The notes under the pieces are model-generated. The model was not told the DNA's origin and made no database searches. It saw only the letters and a list, made by a program, of their open reading frames with translations. A stretch of DNA of 8,832 bases from S012-113 sp039714715. GTDB lineage: Bacteria > Bacteroidota > Bacteroidia > Cytophagales > Cyclobacteriaceae. Of this stretch, positions 6,281-8,832 are shown piece after piece (position 1 is the first letter of the stretch; each line of letters starts with the position of its first letter). The position numbers and the translations under genes were made by a program. Location: the NCBI GenBank assembly GCA_039714715.1, contig JBDLIU010000187.1:1-8832 (forward strand), in the 5' to 3' direction.

Positions 6281-8832
6281 TAAAAATCGAGCTCAATTGT
6301 GGTACCAATATCGTAACCCGGATCTTTTGGTTTATCTCCTTTTTTCTTGGATTTCGGAGTAGCAGGTTTAGCTTGCTTGGGCTTTTTAGCCACCTCTGAT
6401 TTATCAAAAAGCTCCTTTTGAGGTACATCCCTGGCTTCGACCGGTTCAGCCACATCTGGAGATTCGGATGAGTCATTAGGCTGCACTGCCTGTTTGTCTT
6501 TATTAGTCTTTATGCTTGAAGGTGCGGGATCTGTATCCTCCTTATTGCCAACCTTTTCCGGAGTTTGTGTCTCTTTAGGGTTCTTATCTTTTTGAGGTAC
6601 AGTTTCTTTAACGGGATTTTTGGCATTCTCAGGCTTCTCAACCTTGCTATCCTTTTGATTGCCATTTGTACCATTGCCATTGCCATTCTCATCATCTCCC
6701 AGCAACCTTACTTTCTTAACATTAAAGTTTGACAACTTATTACCTATTGCTTTCCATCCCTTCACATCGATAAGCGCATCCAATTTTACTTCAGATATGT
6801 CTTTTACCTTAGGTTTCCCCTTCATTACAGTCAGCTCAATCAAGGGGGATTCTATCAGAGATGCTACCACAAGGGATGATCCTTTACTCTCATTAATAAA
6901 ACTGAATCGCTTGTCTACCGTATTGGTCTCAATATTAAATCGCTTTACATAGTGGGTTTTAGTTTCTCCATCAATGTGCACTGCAGATACAACTGTATTT
7001 TCACTAAGCTTGCAGATTGCCACTACCTTACCTGCCTCATAGCGATTGGTAAGCTCGTAGCTGGTAACCTCATACTCACCAGTTTTGTAAACGACAACAA
7101 TTTTATCCTCACCATTAAAATTACCAATGAACTTACCTCGTTCATCTCTATTTAATCTGCCTATAACCTTGTCGTACCATATATCAACACCTGTAAGGGT
7201 AGAAACACCTTCGGATTTAAACTCAACCTTTCTAACAGGATATTTGGTCAGGATATTACCTCCAGCTCCACGTCCTTTAATTTCCAGGGTAGAGAAATCA
7301 AAGTCAAACACCTTCTTACGAGCTTTGCTACCCGATGTCAGCTTGGCAACAACGGTTTCTGCTTCGCCATTAGGGTTAGCGGTAAAATAGTGAACCCTGG
7401 TTCCTTTGGCTCCTTTCCCTTTGGTAAGCACATACTCCTTATCCCTGGTAATAGCCAGTACATTAAACCTTTTTACATAAGTCCTTCCTGATTGCCCATC
7501 AGTGTATACCATATTGTATACCATACGCTCATCATTCTTCTTCCAAACACCGGCATACATGATGTCTTTACCCATGAAAACTTTCTCACTTATTCGGGAC
7601 ACCATGCATTTACCATCTCTTCGTATGGCTATAATGTCATCAATGTCAGAGCATTCACTTACAAATTCATCCTTTTTCAGGCCATAGCCAACAAAACCAT
7701 CCTTTCGGTTAACATATAGCTTGGCATTATTAGCCACAACAGCAGTTGCTTTAATACTATCGAAGGTCGTGAGTTCTGTTTTACGCTCCTTATCCTTACC
7801 ATACTTCTCTTTGAGCTTATCAAAATAAGCAATGGCATAATCTGTAATATTGGCCAGGTTATGCTCTACCTCCAGCAATTCTTCGGAGAGTTTTTGCATC
7901 AACTCATCTGCCTTGAAGCTATCAAACTTACTAATTCTTTTAATTTTGATCTCTGTAAGCCTGACTATGTCATCTTCAGTTATTTCGCGATAAAACTGTG
8001 TTTTGTATGGGTCTAATCCTTTATCAATTGTTTCAATTACTGACTCCCATGTCTCACACTCCTCAATATCACGATATATCCTGTTTTCAATAAAAATCTT
8101 TTCCAGGGATGAAAAAAGCAGCTTTTCCTTGAGTTCACCACGCCTGATTTCAAGCTCTTTAGTAAGCAGCTCGACTGTTTGATGAGTGTTATCCTTTAAT
8201 ATTTCGTTAACCGATAAGAAATGCGGTTTATCCTCTTTAATAACACATGTGTTAGGTGATATTGATACTTCACAATCAGTAAAAGCATATAATGCATCTA
8301 TTGTGATATCAGGTGAGACACCCGGAGCAAGAGTGATGGCAATTTCAACATCCTTGGCTGTGTTGTCAACTACCTTCTTTATCCTTATCTTACCTTTATC
8401 ATTAGCCTTTATTATCGACTCAATTATTCCTGTGGTTGTTGTTCCGTAGGGTATTTCACGTACAATTACCTCTTTTTTATCTACTACTTCTATCCTGGAG
8501 CGCACCTTAACTTTCCCTCCCCTTACTCCTTTATTGTATTCGGAGACATCTGCCAGGCCGCCTGTCGGGAAATCTGGGAATAATTTAGGACTTCTGCCTT
8601 TTAGTATGTCTATTGATGCTTTAATCAGTTCATTGAAGTTGTGAGGTAGTATTTTTGTAGATAGCCCTACTGCAATACCTTCTACACCCTGGGTAAGCAA
8701 TAATGGAAACTTAACAGGCAAAGAAACCGGCTCCTTTTTACGTCCATCGTAGCTAAGCTGCCAGTCGGTGGTCTGTGGATTAAAAACCACATCCAGAGCA
8801 AATTTCGATAAGCGAGCTTCGATATATCGTGC
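6280..8832 (-). CDS. parC: DNA topoisomerase IV subunit A (ParC), 5' partial
   Basis: The frame is open to the right edge, giving 850 visible residues; the GTG at 8790 is not a start, since the upstream codons read ARYIEARLSKFALD. This places the catalytic tyrosine at visible residue 3 (codon 8824-8826), so only the N-terminal winged-helix part, including the quinolone-resistance region, is missing. Next come the WHD/tower (LPVKFPLLLTQGVEGIAVGL, PHNFNEL, DFPTGGLADV), a coiled-coil region at about 220-350, and a C-terminal beta-pinwheel at about 355-710. ParC rather than GyrA is favoured: the text resembles Bacteroidota ParC, and no clear GyrA box (QRRGGKG) is present, only a loose look-alike, KGRGAGGN, near 520-526. 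Residues about 713-850 form a Lys/Pro/Glu/Asn low-complexity tail. ParC works with ParE to decatenate replicated chromosomes. parE is not in the window. Confidence 0.92.
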   Translation of the reverse strand, partial: ARYIEARLSKFALDVVFNPQTTDWQLSYDGRKKEPVSLPVKFPLLLTQGVEGIAVGLSTKILPHNFNELIKASIDILKGRSPKLFPDFPTGGLADVSEYNKGVRGGKVKVRSRIEVVDKKEVIVREIPYGTTTTGIIESIIKANDKGKIRIKKVVDNTAKDVEIAITLAPGVSPDITIDALYAFTDCEVSISPNTCVIKEDKPHFLSVNEILKDNTHQTVELLTKELEIRRGELKEKLLFSSLEKIFIENRIYRDIEECETWESVIETIDKGLDPYKTQFYREITEDDIVRLTEIKIKRISKFDSFKADELMQKLSEELLEVEHNLANITDYAIAYFDKLKEKYGKDKERKTELTTFDSIKATAVVANNAKLYVNRKDGFVGYGLKKDEFVSECSDIDDIIAIRRDGKCMVSRISEKVFMGKDIMYAGVWKKNDERMVYNMVYTDGQSGRTYVKRFNVLAITRDKEYVLTKGKGAKGTRVHYFTANPNGEAETVVAKLTSGSKARKKVFDFDFSTLEIKGRGAGGNILTKYPVRKVEFKSEGVSTLTGVDIWYDKVIGRLNRDERGKFIGNFNGEDKIVVVYKTGEYEVTSYELTNRYEAGKVVAICKLSENTVVSAVHIDGETKTHYVKRFNIETNTVDKRFSFINESKGSSLVVASLIESPLIELTVMKGKPKVKDISEVKLDALIDVKGWKAIGNKLSNFNVKKVRLLGDDENGNGNGTNGNQKDSKVEKPENAKNPVKETVPQKDKNPKETQTPEKVGNKEDTDPAPSSIKTNKDKQAVQPNDSSESPDVAEPVEARDVPQKELFDKSEVAKKPKQAKPATPKSKKKGDKPKDPGYDIGTTIELDF
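6670..6687. repeat. Short hexanucleotide tandem repeat in parC
   Basis: Three hexamers (ACCATT, GCCATT, GCCATT) follow one another, with a fourth interrupted unit at 6661-6666. On the coding strand they encode the Asn-Gly run NGNGNGTNGN at the junction between the beta-pinwheel and the low-complexity tail. Unit loss or gain would stay in frame, so the linker length could vary between strains. Confidence 0.5.

Noticed and set aside
6273..6695. Two Lys/Arg-rich minus-strand frames of 61 and 67 codons
   Set aside because: They are frameshifted readings of the A-rich ParC tail and its junction with trmH; their basic composition follows from the base composition.
6659..8449. Several plus-strand open frames of 60-97 codons opposite parC
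   Set aside because: All are antisense to a conserved topoisomerase coding region and show no recognisable protein features.
8788..8790. GTG as the start of parC
   Set aside because: The 14 codons upstream in frame carry the catalytic RYIEARLSK context of type IIA topoisomerases, so the gene continues beyond the right edge.
1..8832. tRNA, rRNA, CRISPR array, insertion sequence or prophage genes
   Set aside because: No cloverleaf-like or rRNA-like sequence, regularly spaced repeats, transposase, integrase or phage genes were seen on either strand.

Overview
The window reads as chromosomal DNA from a marine or soil-type Bacteroidota (Cytophagales/Flammeovirgaceae-like). The signs are moderate to low G+C, A-rich leaders in place of strong Shine-Dalgarno sites, Bacteroidota-style promoter look-alikes (TTTG, about 20 nt, TAnnTTT), a DUF5686/carboxypeptidase-regulatory outer-membrane protein (a family centred on this phylum), and a topoisomerase IV subunit A with Bacteroidota-type sequence and a long Lys/Pro/Glu tail. 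The genus cannot be fixed from the sequence alone.

Layout. Bases 1-1632 are read rightward: a nucleoside-recognition (Gate-domain, SpmA-SpmB type) membrane protein that enters from the left edge, then 12 nt later a small lipoprotein. Everything from 1655 to 8832 is read leftward. In transcription order (right to left) this is parC (entering from the right edge, first visible residues at the catalytic tyrosine), trmH-like tRNA 2'-O-methyltransferase (stop and start overlap in TAATG), an ElyC/SanA/YdcF-type DUF218 membrane protein (6 nt later, TTG start), a DUF5686 outer-membrane protein (51 nt later), and, after an 83-nt gap, a 66-aa protein overlapping a Mnt/AbiEii-like nucleotidyltransferase. 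The two blocks converge at 1633-1654.

How the genes relate. parC, trmH and elyC are packed tightly enough to be one transcription unit, with the DUF5686 gene possibly read through or from its own promoter. These are core functions: chromosome decatenation, tRNA modification and cell-envelope maintenance. The 66-aa protein/nucleotidyltransferase pair (1655-2330) is the one accessory-looking piece. It is visibly AT-richer than its surroundings, overlapped and probably translationally coupled, preceded by a promoter-like sequence built into what looks like a dispersed intergenic repeat, and its nucleotidyltransferase appears to lack the usual third carboxylate. It is the best candidate here for something poorly described.

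No rRNA, tRNA, CRISPR array, insertion sequence, integrase or phage gene is visible. No gene-free stretch exceeds 300 bases; the longest is 83 bases.
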